A stretch of DNA of 64,000 bases from Pseudomonas putida (GTDB lineage: Bacteria > Pseudomonadota > Gammaproteobacteria > Pseudomonadales > Pseudomonadaceae), in the NCBI RefSeq assembly GCF_009883635.2, contig NZ_CP026115.2:1736001-1800000 (forward strand), given 5' to 3'. Under the pieces are notes generated by a model that was not told the origin of the DNA, did no database searches, and worked only from the letters and a program-made list of their open reading frames with translations. The stretch's first letter is position 1. Every line of letters begins with the position of its first letter. Made by a program: the position numbers and the translations under genes. Shown piece after piece: positions 44,142 to 51,463 of this stretch.

Positions 44142-45110
44142 ATGCAACCCCAAACCTTCTACCGCGCGGTGGCTGAAGATTTCAGCGCCGTCGACGAGAT
44201 CATCAAGAAGCAGCTGACCTCGCGCGTGCCGCTGGTATCGAAGATCGGCGACTATATCACGTCGGCCGGTGGCAAGCGCCTGCGTCCACTGCTGGTCCTG
44301 CTGTGCGGCAAGGCCCTGGGCCGTGAAGGCGCCGACCTGCGCCTGCTGGCCGCGACCATCGAGTTCCTGCACACCGCCACCCTGCTGCACGACGACGTGG
44401 TCGACATGTCTGGCATGCGCCGTGGCCGCTCCACCGCCAACGCCCTGTGGGGCAACGCACCGAGCGTGCTGGTGGGCGACTTCCTCTATTCGCGTTCGTT
44501 CGAGATGATGGTCGAGCTGGGCTCGATGCCGGTCATGCAGATCCTGTCCAAGGCCACCCGGGTGATCGCCGAAGGCGAAGTGCTGCAGCTGTCGCGAGTA
44601 CGCGACGCCAGCACCACCGAAGAGATCTACATGGACGTCATCCGCGGCAAGACCGCCATGCTGTTCGAAGCCTCGACCCACAGCGCCGCGGCACTGGCCG
44701 AAGCCAGCGCAGCGCAGCGCGAAGCCCTGCGCACCTTCGGTGACCACCTGGGCGTGGCCTTCCAGCTGGTCGACGACCTGCTCGACTACGAAGGCGATGC
44801 CGAAGCCCTGGGCAAGAACGTCGGCGACGACCTGGCCGAAGGCAAGCCCACCCTGCCGCTGATCTACACCATGCGTGAAGGTACGCCGGAGCAGGCGGCA
44901 CTGGTGCGCAAGGCGATCCAGAAGGGTGGCCTGGAAGACCTGGAGCAGATTCGCGAGGCCGTCGAGGCTTCGGGTGCCCTGAAATACACCGCCGAGCTGG
45001 CGCGTGACTACGTCAAGCGTGCCATCGAATGCCTGGAAGCGCTGCCAGCCAGCGAATACCGGGATGCGCTGGTCGAGCTGAGCGAGTTTGCGGTCGCGCG
45101 TACCCACTGA
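44142..45110 (+). CDS. ispB: All-trans polyprenyl (octaprenyl/nonaprenyl) diphosphate synthase
   Basis: Builds the isoprenoid side chain of ubiquinone by adding IPP units to FPP. It has 322 residues. The first aspartate-rich motif is DDVVD at 84-88 ([15 protein letters not shown]), the second is DDLLD at 211-215 ([12 protein letters not shown]), and GGKRLRP binds pyrophosphate at about 43-49. Chain length cannot be read with certainty; pseudomonads make Q-9, so a nonaprenyl product is likely. It is divergent from rplU with its own promoter. Confidence 0.95.
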   Translation: MQPQTFYRAVAEDFSAVDEIIKKQLTSRVPLVSKIGDYITSAGGKRLRPLLVLLCGKALGREGADLRLLAATIEFLHTATLLHDDVVDMSGMRRGRSTANALWGNAPSVLVGDFLYSRSFEMMVELGSMPVMQILSKATRVIAEGEVLQLSRVRDASTTEEIYMDVIRGKTAMLFEASTHSAAALAEASAAQREALRTFGDHLGVAFQLVDDLLDYEGDAEALGKNVGDDLAEGKPTLPLIYTMREGTPEQAALVRKAIQKGGLEDLEQIREAVEASGALKYTAELARDYVKRAIECLEALPASEYRDALVELSEFAVARTH

Positions 45111-45126
45111 TAAAACGCGTCAACTT

Positions 45127-45214
45127 CTTCGCGGGTAAACCCGCTCCCACAAGGACCGCGCATGCTCAAAGGCAGCGCAAAACCTGTGGGAGCGGGTTTA
45201 CCCGCGAAGCTTTT
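45127..45214. repeat. Pair of REP elements after ispB
   Basis: TTCGCGGGTAAACCCGCTCC and its inverted mate GGAGCGGGTTTACCCGCGAA are separated by about 40 bases in the ispB-phnA gap. The repeat carries TAAACC at its centre, a variant of the other copies. Confidence 0.88.
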
Positions 45215-45289
45215 GTGCGGACGAAACACTTCCCCTGCAAAACCTTATATAATATGGGCCTTTAACCGTCTGCTGTTTAAGGAACCGAA

Positions 45290-45631
45290 GTGAGCACGCT
45301 GCCACCCTGCCCCAAATGCAACTCCGAATACACCTACGAGGATGGCACCCAGCTGATTTGCCCCGAGTGCGCCCACGAGTGGTCGGCCAGCGGCGAAGCC
45401 GAAGCGGCCAGCGATGACGTGGTGAAGAAGGATTCGGTCGGCAATATCCTGCAGGACGGCGACACCGTTACCGTGATCAAAGACCTCAAGGTCAAGGGCT
45501 CGTCCCTGGTGGTCAAGGTCGGTACCAAGGTCAAGAACATCCGCCTGTGCGACGGCGACCACGACATCGACTGCAAGATCGACGGCATCGGCGCCATGAA
45601 GCTGAAGTCGGAATTCGTGCGTAAGGTCTGA
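45290..45631 (+). CDS. phnA: PhnA/YjdM-family zinc-ribbon protein
   Basis: Small conserved protein (113 residues) once linked to phosphonate use, now known as YjdM, with no established role. It starts at GTG 45290 with AAGGAA upstream. The N-terminal zinc ribbon is CPKC...CPEC (residues about 7-28), and the C-terminal barrel includes [20 protein letters not shown] and [22 protein letters not shown], as in all members. A good -10 TATAAT (45248-45253) precedes it but lacks an obvious -35. It stands alone between a REP pair and the Fur-box gene. Confidence 0.95.
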   Translation: MSTLPPCPKCNSEYTYEDGTQLICPECAHEWSASGEAEAASDDVVKKDSVGNILQDGDTVTVIKDLKVKGSSLVVKVGTKVKNIRLCDGDHDIDCKIDGIGAMKLKSEFVRKV

Positions 45632-45664
45632 TTACAAATTCTGGCAATTGGCGCTTGCTATTCT

Positions 45665-45683
45665 GATAATAAGAATTATTCTC
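45665..45683. promoter_or_regulatory. Fur box upstream of the small gene at 45713
   Basis: GATAATAAGAATTATTCTC agrees with the 19-bp Fur consensus GATAATGATAATCATTATC at 15 positions and is itself nearly palindromic. It lies 30 bases before the ATG, overlapping where the promoter must be. This is the best iron-box match in the window. Confidence 0.82.
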
Positions 45684-45712
45684 ATTGGAACCGCTTTCCA
45701 AGGAGAATAGCC

Positions 45713-45958
45713 ATGACTTATCTGATCGACGCCTGGCTGGACCGCCCCCACCCCTATCTGCGCATCCTCCATCGGGAAACCGGTGAGGTATGCGCAGTGC
45801 TCGAAGAAGAAGCACTGGACGAATTGCGCGACCAGGGTGACCTGGATCTGTACGGGCTGAATTCGAGTGAGCCGATGGTGCTCAAGGAGCTGGTGCGAAA
45901 CCTGTTTCTGTTCTGCTATGCACGGGCCTTGCGCCCAGGGGGAACAGACTGGAATTGA
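45713..45958 (+). CDS. Small conserved protein, probably Fur-repressed (PA4570-like)
   Basis: An 81-residue acidic protein (MTYLIDAWLDRPHPYLRILH) with no named domain, no signal peptide and no membrane segment. AGGAG lies seven bases before the ATG. Its position after ispB/phnA-type genes and beside fklB, plus the strong Fur box, matches what I recall of P. aeruginosa PA4570, a gene strongly induced by iron starvation. The molecular function is unknown. It may be a small iron-sparing or adaptor protein, which is inference only. A hairpin overlaps its stop. Confidence 0.85.
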   Translation: MTYLIDAWLDRPHPYLRILHRETGEVCAVLEEEALDELRDQGDLDLYGLNSSEPMVLKELVRNLFLFCYARALRPGGTDWN

Positions 45959-45977
45959 GGCCGGCAACGCCGGCCTC
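45957..45977. terminator. GC hairpin between convergent genes
   Basis: GAGGCCGGC-AAC-GCCGGCCTC starts inside the TGA of the small gene and ends seven bases before the fklB stop. It is a perfect 9-bp stem without a T-run, usable by both transcripts. Confidence 0.6.
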
Positions 45978-45984
45978 AACGGCA

Positions 45985-46602
45985 TTACAGAACGTCGAGC
46001 AGCTCGACGTCGAACACCAGGGTGCTATGCGGCGGGATGCTGCCAACGCCTTGGGCGCCGTAGGCCAGCTCGCTCGGCACGTACAGGCGCCATTTGCTGC
46101 CGGCGTTCATCAGCTGCAGGGCTTCGGTCCAGCCAGCGATCACGCCGCCAACCGGGAATTCAGCCGGTTGGCCACGGTCGTAGGAGCTGTCGAACACGGT
46201 GCCGTCGATCAGGGTGCCGTGGTAGTGGGTGCGCACGTTGCTTTCGCGGGTCGGCTTGGCGCCTTCACCGGCGGTCAGCACTTCGAACTGCAGGCCCGAA
46301 GCCAGGGTGGTGATGCCGTCACGCTTGGCGTTTTCGACCAGGAATTCCTTGCCAGCGGCAGCGGCGGCTTCTGCCTTGGCAGCAGCTTCGGCTTGCATCA
46401 CATCACGGATGACTTTGAAGCTGGCCGACAGGTCGGCTTCGCTGACACGGCTCTCGGCGCCGTTGAAAGCGTCAGTCAGGCCGGCCAGGATGGCTTCCAG
46501 GCTCACGCCTGGTGGCGGGTTGTCGCGCAGCTGGCCGCCCAGTTGACGGCCGATGCCGTAGCTGACGCGGGTTTCGTCGGTGGACAGGTTGAGTTCGGAC
46601 AT
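45985..46602 (-). CDS. fklB: FKBP-type peptidyl-prolyl cis-trans isomerase FklB
   Basis: Folding helper that isomerises X-Pro bonds. It starts at ATG 46602 (MSELNLSTDETRVSYGIG), giving 205 residues as in E. coli FklB. The N-terminal helical dimerisation domain (about 1-95) contains QLGGQLRDNPPPGVSLEAIL. The FKBP domain (about 105-205) has the active-site residues in THYHGTLIDGTVFDSSYDRG, VIAGWTEALQLM and GSIPPHSTLVFDVELLDV. There is no signal peptide, so it may be cytoplasmic or exported by another route. Confidence 0.95.
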   Translation of the reverse strand: MSELNLSTDETRVSYGIGRQLGGQLRDNPPPGVSLEAILAGLTDAFNGAESRVSEADLSASFKVIRDVMQAEAAAKAEAAAAAGKEFLVENAKRDGITTLASGLQFEVLTAGEGAKPTRESNVRTHYHGTLIDGTVFDSSYDRGQPAEFPVGGVIAGWTEALQLMNAGSKWRLYVPSELAYGAQGVGSIPPHSTLVFDVELLDVL

Positions 46603-46687
46603 TGTCGTGCTCCACTGCAGGGCGCAGTGCAGCCGCGCCCTTGATGAAAAGGGCGAGCAGCCTAGCACACTGGGGCGGCGCGAGCAG

Positions 46688-46993
46688 CTACCAGGCCGAA
46701 CGCTGGGAAATCGGCACCTTCAGGTCTTCTTCCGGGTGCGTGCCCATGCCGCACATTTCGTCCTGTACCGACCAGTGCACGAGGTTCATCGACACCATTG
46801 GAATGGTCTGCAGCAACTTGCGCGCATCCTCCACCGAGTGCACGCGCAAGCGCTCACCACGGGTATCGGACAGAGGGTGGGGATGGCCTTTGACCCGGGC
46901 CTCGAGGAGATAGTCGCCGCCTTCGATGGCGATCAGGTTCACTTCATCGACATGGCCTGCCCTGGCCTCGGTATTGAGCTGATGCAGGTTCAT
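46688..46993 (-). CDS. Conserved small protein (DUF6482-like)
   Basis: A 101-residue soluble protein starting MNLHQLNTEARAGHVDEVNL, preceded by an AGGTGCT-like weak ribosome site. It contains IAIEGGDYLLEARVKGHPHPL and VEDARKLLQTIPMVSMNLVHW. No catalytic motif is seen. The family appears confined to pseudomonads and relatives as far as I recall. It sits between fklB (86-base gap) and the YqhA-like gene (hairpin between). Confidence 0.8.
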   Translation of the reverse strand: MNLHQLNTEARAGHVDEVNLIAIEGGDYLLEARVKGHPHPLSDTRGERLRVHSVEDARKLLQTIPMVSMNLVHWSVQDEMCGMGTHPEEDLKVPISQRSAW

Positions 46994-47060
46994 GAGAGCA
47001 CCTCGCTTTGGGAACCACGCATGAGTGCTCATTTTTTGTACGGATCGGGGGATTGCACAA

Positions 47061-47091
47061 GGCATAACTGACGCCGCTCGTCAGTTATGCC
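47061..47091. repeat. Perfect 13-bp hairpin
   Basis: GGCATAACTGACG-CCGCT-CGTCAGTTATGCC is a perfect palindrome just past the YqhA-like stop on the minus strand. There is no T-run. It could be a 3' stabiliser, a Rho-assisted terminator or an operator for the next gene. Confidence 0.6.
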
Positions 47092-47112
47092 TCGATCCCA
47101 CAGAAAAGGCGC

Positions 47113-47601
47113 TCAGTGCTTGGTCAGCTTGTCCAGGTAGCCCATGCAGAAGGCCGAGACCACGAAGGTCATGTGGATGATCACGTACCACATCAGGTAG
47201 TCGGTGGAGATATTCTGCGCATCCATGAACACCCTTAGCAGGTGGATGGAAGAAATCGCCACGATCGAAGCGGCAACCTTCATCTTCAGCGACGAAGAGT
47301 CCATCTTGCCCAGCCAGTTGAGCTTTTCCTTGCTCTCGTCGATGTCCAGCTGCGACACGAAGTTCTCGTAGCCGGAAATCATCACCATCACCAGCAGGCC
47401 GCCCACCAGCGACATGTCGATCAACGACAGGATGACCAGGATCAGGTCGGCTTCACTGAGGGCGAAGACGTTGGGCAGGACGTGGACAACTTCCTGGAAG
47501 AACTTCAGCGCCAGGGCCAGCAGGCCCAGTGACAGGCCGAAGTAGATGGGAGCGAGCAGCCAGCGCGAGGCATACATCGCGTTTTCGAGAATACGTTCCA
47601 T
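47113..47601 (-). CDS. YqhA/UPF0114 family membrane protein
   Basis: A 162-residue inner-membrane protein of the UPF0114 (TIGR00645) family with unknown function. The ATG ([20 protein letters not shown]) is preceded by GGAG-type bases upstream of the TCC. Four hydrophobic helices are visible: [44 protein letters not shown] (shown in part), [17 protein letters not shown] and [20 protein letters not shown]. The conserved loop [21 protein letters not shown] is present. It is followed by a perfect hairpin. Confidence 0.92.
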   Translation of the reverse strand: MERILENAMYASRWLLAPIYFGLSLGLLALALKFFQEVVHVLPNVFALSEADLILVILSLIDMSLVGGLLVMVMISGYENFVSQLDIDESKEKLNWLGKMDSSSLKMKVAASIVAISSIHLLRVFMDAQNISTDYLMWYVIIHMTFVVSAFCMGYLDKLTKH

Positions 47602-47707
47602 GGAGGGTTTGGGACTCGTCAGGTGACTGGAAATCGGCCGCGAGTATAGCCAGCCACCTGTGACAGCAAAAGCCTGCGGCCAGATGCCGCACCGCTGGTT
47701 TGTATGC

Positions 47708-48046
47708 TCAGGTTTCAGGGTGGAACTGGTAATCCCCCAGGTTCCGGCAGCGTTCGCCGTTGATCCGCCGCAGCTGTGCCTGCAGGTGCAGGCACCAGAT
47801 CTGTGGATCATCGGCCACCTGATACCCGTGCAGGGTCAGGCTGTCGACGATGGCACTGAGCACGGATTCGGCCACCATCGGCCCATGGAAAGGCCCCTGG
47901 GCCTTGATCGCCGAGGGTTGTTCACCGGCCATGCCGGCGGCGAAAAGCAAGGTCCACATGCCGTTGTCGCCGGCCAGTGGGCGGATGCTGCATTCGATGC
48001 GGGTCACCAGGCCCAGGCACTGGCGAGTAAGGCTGAGGTTGCGCAT
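47708..48046 (-). CDS. Hypothetical protein (112 aa)
   Basis: Unrecognised cytoplasmic-type protein starting [20 protein letters not shown]. It has no signal peptide or membrane helix. Third positions are strongly G/C, and the frame is cleanly bounded, so it is probably real. Segments such as [20 protein letters not shown] and [18 protein letters not shown] give no functional hint. It lies between the YqhA-like and Lon-like genes on the same strand with gaps of about 100 and 160 bases. Confidence 0.7.
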   Translation of the reverse strand: MRNLSLTRQCLGLVTRIECSIRPLAGDNGMWTLLFAAGMAGEQPSAIKAQGPFHGPMVAESVLSAIVDSLTLHGYQVADDPQIWCLHLQAQLRRINGERCRNLGDYQFHPET

Positions 48047-48208
48047 GGCCGCGTCCCCTCCAATGAGCCCTGTTCAGCCTGAAAAGCCAGGCTGTTTCCA
48101 TCCTGAACCCTGATACCGTCCTTAAGTTCCAGCATAGAAGAACAGCACAGAAAGATGGAAAACCGGCGCTGAACGGTAGCACATGGCCGCCAGCGCCGAT
48201 TTATTGAC

Positions 48209-50647
48209 TCAGGCCGGTTTGGCCTGGGCAATCACCTCTTCCAGGCGTTCCTTTTCCGCCTTCTCGATCTCTTCCTCGCTGATCATCTCGGCGATTTCAC
48301 GCAGGCGCTCGACCACGCGGGCATTGACGCTGCCTTCGGTAAACACGCCCTCGTCGTTGAGCTCGCCTGCATCTTCGCCCACCAGCAGGCTCAATGCTTC
48401 ATCGGCCTGGCTAACCGCATAGACGTGGAACATGCCGTTCTCCACCGCCTGCAGCACGCGCTCGTCGAGCATCAGCGTGGCAACGTTGGCACGCGGGATG
48501 ATCACACCCTGCTCGCCGGTCAGGCCACGCGCCTCGCAGAGGCGGAAGAAGCCTTCGATCTTCTCGTTGACCCCACCCACCGCCTGCACTTCACCGAACT
48601 GGTTGATCGAGCCGGTGATGGCGAAGCACTGCTTGAGCGGCGTGCGCGACAAGGCCGAGATCAGCGTGCATGCTTCACCCAACGAGGCACTGTCACCATC
48701 GACATAGCCGTAGGACTGCTCCAGGGCAATGCTCGCGGAAATCGCCAGGGGGAATTCCTGGGCATAGCGGCTGCCAAGGTACCCGGTGAGGATCATCACC
48801 CCCTTGGAGTGGATCGGCTGGCCGAGGTTGACCTCGCGCTCGATGTCGACTATGCCGCTGCCGCCCGGGTAGACGGTGGCAGAAATGCGTGCCGGCATGC
48901 CGAACGCCGAATCGCCGACTTCCAGCACGGTCAGGCCGTTGCACTTGCCGATGGCCGCGCCTTCGCTGTCGATCAGGATGATGCCGGCGAGCATGTCGTC
49001 GAGCACCCGCTGCGAGACACGCCCGGTACGGGTGGCCTTGGCCTTCAGCGCACGCTCGATGTGCCCGGCATCGGTCATCTCGTCACTGGCCAGCTGGCGG
49101 ATGAAATCAGCCTCGCTGACCAGCTGGAACAGGTCACCGATACGTGCCGACAACCGCGACTGGTTTTCCGCCAGGCGGGCGCTGTAGGTGGCCAGGCGCG
49201 CCACGGCATCGCTGGTCAGCGGCGCCATGCCTTCTTCGTTGGTGCGGGTGCGCAGCAGCTGGGCGAACTGCTCAAGGTTTTCGTCGACCATCGGCATGTC
49301 TTCGTCGAAGTCGACCAGCACGCGGAACATCTCCTGGAAGTCCGAATCGTGGTCTTGCAGCGCGTAGTACAGCTGGCGCGAGCCGATGATGATCAGTTTG
49401 ATGTTCAGCGGGATCATTTGCGGCTGCAGGCTGACCGTGGCGACACGGCCCAGCTCGCCGATGGGTGATTCCATCTTCAGCTTGCGCGATTGCAGGGCGC
49501 GCTTGAGAGCGTCCCAGACGAATGGCTCGCCCAGCATCTTCTCGGCTTCGAGAATCAGGAAGCCGCCATTGGCGCGGTGCAGGGCGCCCGGGCGCAATTG
49601 CCGGTACGAGGTATACAGCGCGCCCTGGTCGGTGCTGTATTCGATGCGGCCGAACAGGTTGTCGTAGGTCGGGTGCGGCTCGAACACCACCGGCGCGCCA
49701 CCGTCAGCGTGGTGACCGACCACCAGGCTCGGCGCGTACTGCTCTTCGAGCAGCTTGCGCGCAGCGGCGTCGGTCTTGCTGTCTTCCACCAGTTGCTCGA
49801 CCACGGTACGCAGCAGGTTCAACTGCACGGACTGCAGGTAGGCACAGACGGCCGCGTTCTCGGCGTACTTTTCCGACAGCGGCGCCAGCAGCGGCTGCAG
49901 GGCCAGGGTAATGGTTTCTTCGTTGAGCTGGCGCAGCTGGTTGTTCGATTCGCGCTTCCATTGCGGCAGGCTGGCCAGTTCCTCGTTGAGGCGCTCCTCG
50001 AGCAGGGCGATGTCTTCGTGGAACTGCTCGCGGACCTCTTCGGGCAACTGGGCGAATTCGGCTTCGTCCAGCGCCTTGCCGTCGGCCATCGGGGTGAAGG
50101 CGACGTTGCTGGCATCGCGGTACAGGGCCACGTCCTTTTCCAGCGAGGCGCGCTCGATCACATCCAGCGCACGGTCATAACGCTGGTTGAAGGCGCGGTC
50201 GATGGCGCCCTTCTTCTGCTGGTACGACGGGTGCTCGAACACCGCCGGGAAGGTCGACAGCAGATTATCGATCAACCCACCCATGTCGCTGATGAACTCG
50301 GCCGCGCTGCCGGAGGGCAGTTCCAGTGCACGTGGCTCGCGAGTGTCGTCGAAGTGGTTGACGTAGAGCCAGTCGGCCGGGGTCTGCTGGCGCTTGCCCT
50401 CGGCCTTGAGGTAGCGCTTGACGAACGAGAAGCGGCCGGTGCCCGGCTCGCCCATCACATACACGTTGTAACCGGGGCGCGGCATGGCCACGCCGAACTG
50501 CAGGGCCTCGACAGCACGCTCCTGGCCCAGGACTCCGCGAAACGGCTCCAGATCGTCGGTATTGGTAAATGCAAACTGCTCGGGGGAGAAACGCCGGGTC
50601 AGGGCTTCAGGCGCGAGACGCAGGCGCGCAGCGACAGGATCGGGCAT
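48209..50647 (-). CDS. Lon-like protease (S16) with degenerate AAA region
   Basis: An 812-residue LonB/YcbZ-like protein. The C-terminal S16 protease domain keeps the Ser-Lys dyad: Ser in DGDSASLGEAC and Lys in GGVNEKIEG. The N-terminal region resembles an AAA module. However, the P-loop reads MGEPGTGRFSF (about 65-75), with Arg where Lys is expected, and the Walker B-like stretch is GGFLILEAEKM without the usual Asp-Glu pair. A coiled-coil insert lies at about 150-280. Substrates are unknown; relatives are called ATP-dependent protease-like. It is divergent from the DUF3015 gene. Confidence 0.9.
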   Translation of the reverse strand: MPDPVAARLRLAPEALTRRFSPEQFAFTNTDDLEPFRGVLGQERAVEALQFGVAMPRPGYNVYVMGEPGTGRFSFVKRYLKAEGKRQQTPADWLYVNHFDDTREPRALELPSGSAAEFISDMGGLIDNLLSTFPAVFEHPSYQQKKGAIDRAFNQRYDRALDVIERASLEKDVALYRDASNVAFTPMADGKALDEAEFAQLPEEVREQFHEDIALLEERLNEELASLPQWKRESNNQLRQLNEETITLALQPLLAPLSEKYAENAAVCAYLQSVQLNLLRTVVEQLVEDSKTDAAARKLLEEQYAPSLVVGHHADGGAPVVFEPHPTYDNLFGRIEYSTDQGALYTSYRQLRPGALHRANGGFLILEAEKMLGEPFVWDALKRALQSRKLKMESPIGELGRVATVSLQPQMIPLNIKLIIIGSRQLYYALQDHDSDFQEMFRVLVDFDEDMPMVDENLEQFAQLLRTRTNEEGMAPLTSDAVARLATYSARLAENQSRLSARIGDLFQLVSEADFIRQLASDEMTDAGHIERALKAKATRTGRVSQRVLDDMLAGIILIDSEGAAIGKCNGLTVLEVGDSAFGMPARISATVYPGGSGIVDIEREVNLGQPIHSKGVMILTGYLGSRYAQEFPLAISASIALEQSYGYVDGDSASLGEACTLISALSRTPLKQCFAITGSINQFGEVQAVGGVNEKIEGFFRLCEARGLTGEQGVIIPRANVATLMLDERVLQAVENGMFHVYAVSQADEALSLLVGEDAGELNDEGVFTEGSVNARVVERLREIAEMISEEEIEKAEKERLEEVIAQAKPA

Positions 50648-50841
50648 TGGGTTTCCTTACTTCGGCGGGGCAGATATGCAGCATTCTGGCGCTGCCCGCG
50701 CGCGCCTTGCAAGGCTCCACGGGACTTTATGTCGCAGCCAAGACGCAGTCAGGTACAAGCAAATTTTTCGCAATCAACGACGCAACCTTTAGAACATGCC
50801 TAAACTCCAAGCTGCGCGGGTGGGTGAAATGCTTTCCCGAC

Positions 50842-50860
50842 CTGGCAACCGCGTTGCCAG
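50842..50860. promoter_or_regulatory. Perfect palindrome upstream of the DUF3015 gene
   Basis: CTGGCAAC-CGC-GTTGCCAG, 8-bp arms with a 3-base centre, lies 40 bases before the ATG in the 252-base spacer shared with the Lon-like gene. It looks like a dimeric repressor operator. The rest of the spacer shows no clear promoter. Confidence 0.5.
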
Positions 50861-50899
50861 ACAACCCTGACCCTTGGTTAAGACAAAGAGAACAATGCT

Positions 50900-51388
50900 A
50901 TGAAACGGATTCTTCTGGGTACTCTGTTCACCGTGGTCTCGCTCAACGCCCTCGCCGAAGCGCCGGGCGGCCCGAACTGCGGCTGGGGCAACATGCTGTT
51001 CGAAGGCCAGCGCGGTACGCCAGCGCACTTCCTGGCCTCCACCACCAACGGCACTTCCGGTAACGCCACCTTCGGCATGACTTCGGGCACCAACGGCTGC
51101 TCGACCAAAGCTTCGCTGACCTACGGCGGCAAATCCTGGTTTGCCATGAATGGCATGATGAACGAGCTGTCCGAAGACATGGCCATGGGCCAGGGCGAAG
51201 CCCTGACCACCTACGCCGTGGTCCTCGGCGTCGCGCCGGAAGATCGCGGCTACTTCGCCTCGGTCACCCACCAGCACTTCAACCAGATCTTCAACAGCGC
51301 CGACGTGACTGCCGAGACTGTCCACAGCAACACCCTGGCGGTTCTGAAGAACGACCCACGCCTGGCCAAATACGCTACCGAGGCCTGA
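50900..51388 (+). CDS. DUF3015 family exported protein
   Basis: Periplasmic protein of unknown function, 162 residues. The signal peptide MKRILLGTLFTVVSLNALAE is followed by GPNCGWGNMLFEGQRG, the family hallmark, and SGTNGCSTK; the two Cys may pair. The rest is GDVAP-rich with SEDMAMGQGEALTTYAVVLG and ending NDPRLAKYATEA. AAGAGAAC precedes the ATG. A very strong terminator follows, so it is transcribed separately from the next gene. Confidence 0.9.
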   Translation: MKRILLGTLFTVVSLNALAEAPGGPNCGWGNMLFEGQRGTPAHFLASTTNGTSGNATFGMTSGTNGCSTKASLTYGGKSWFAMNGMMNELSEDMAMGQGEALTTYAVVLGVAPEDRGYFASVTHQHFNQIFNSADVTAETVHSNTLAVLKNDPRLAKYATEA

Positions 51389-51399
51389 CAGCAGCTGCT

Positions 51400-51435
51400 C
51401 CCGCCCCGGTCTCCGGGGCGGGTTTCGCCTTTTTT
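51400..51435 (+). terminator. Rho-independent terminator after the DUF3015 gene
   Basis: A 10-bp stem CCCGCCCCGG/CCGGGGCGGG with a TCT loop is followed by TTT and a run of six T, starting 12 bases past the stop. Confidence 0.93.
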
Positions 51436-51463
51436 CGGCATCGTTAAGAAGTAGTTGCCCGAC

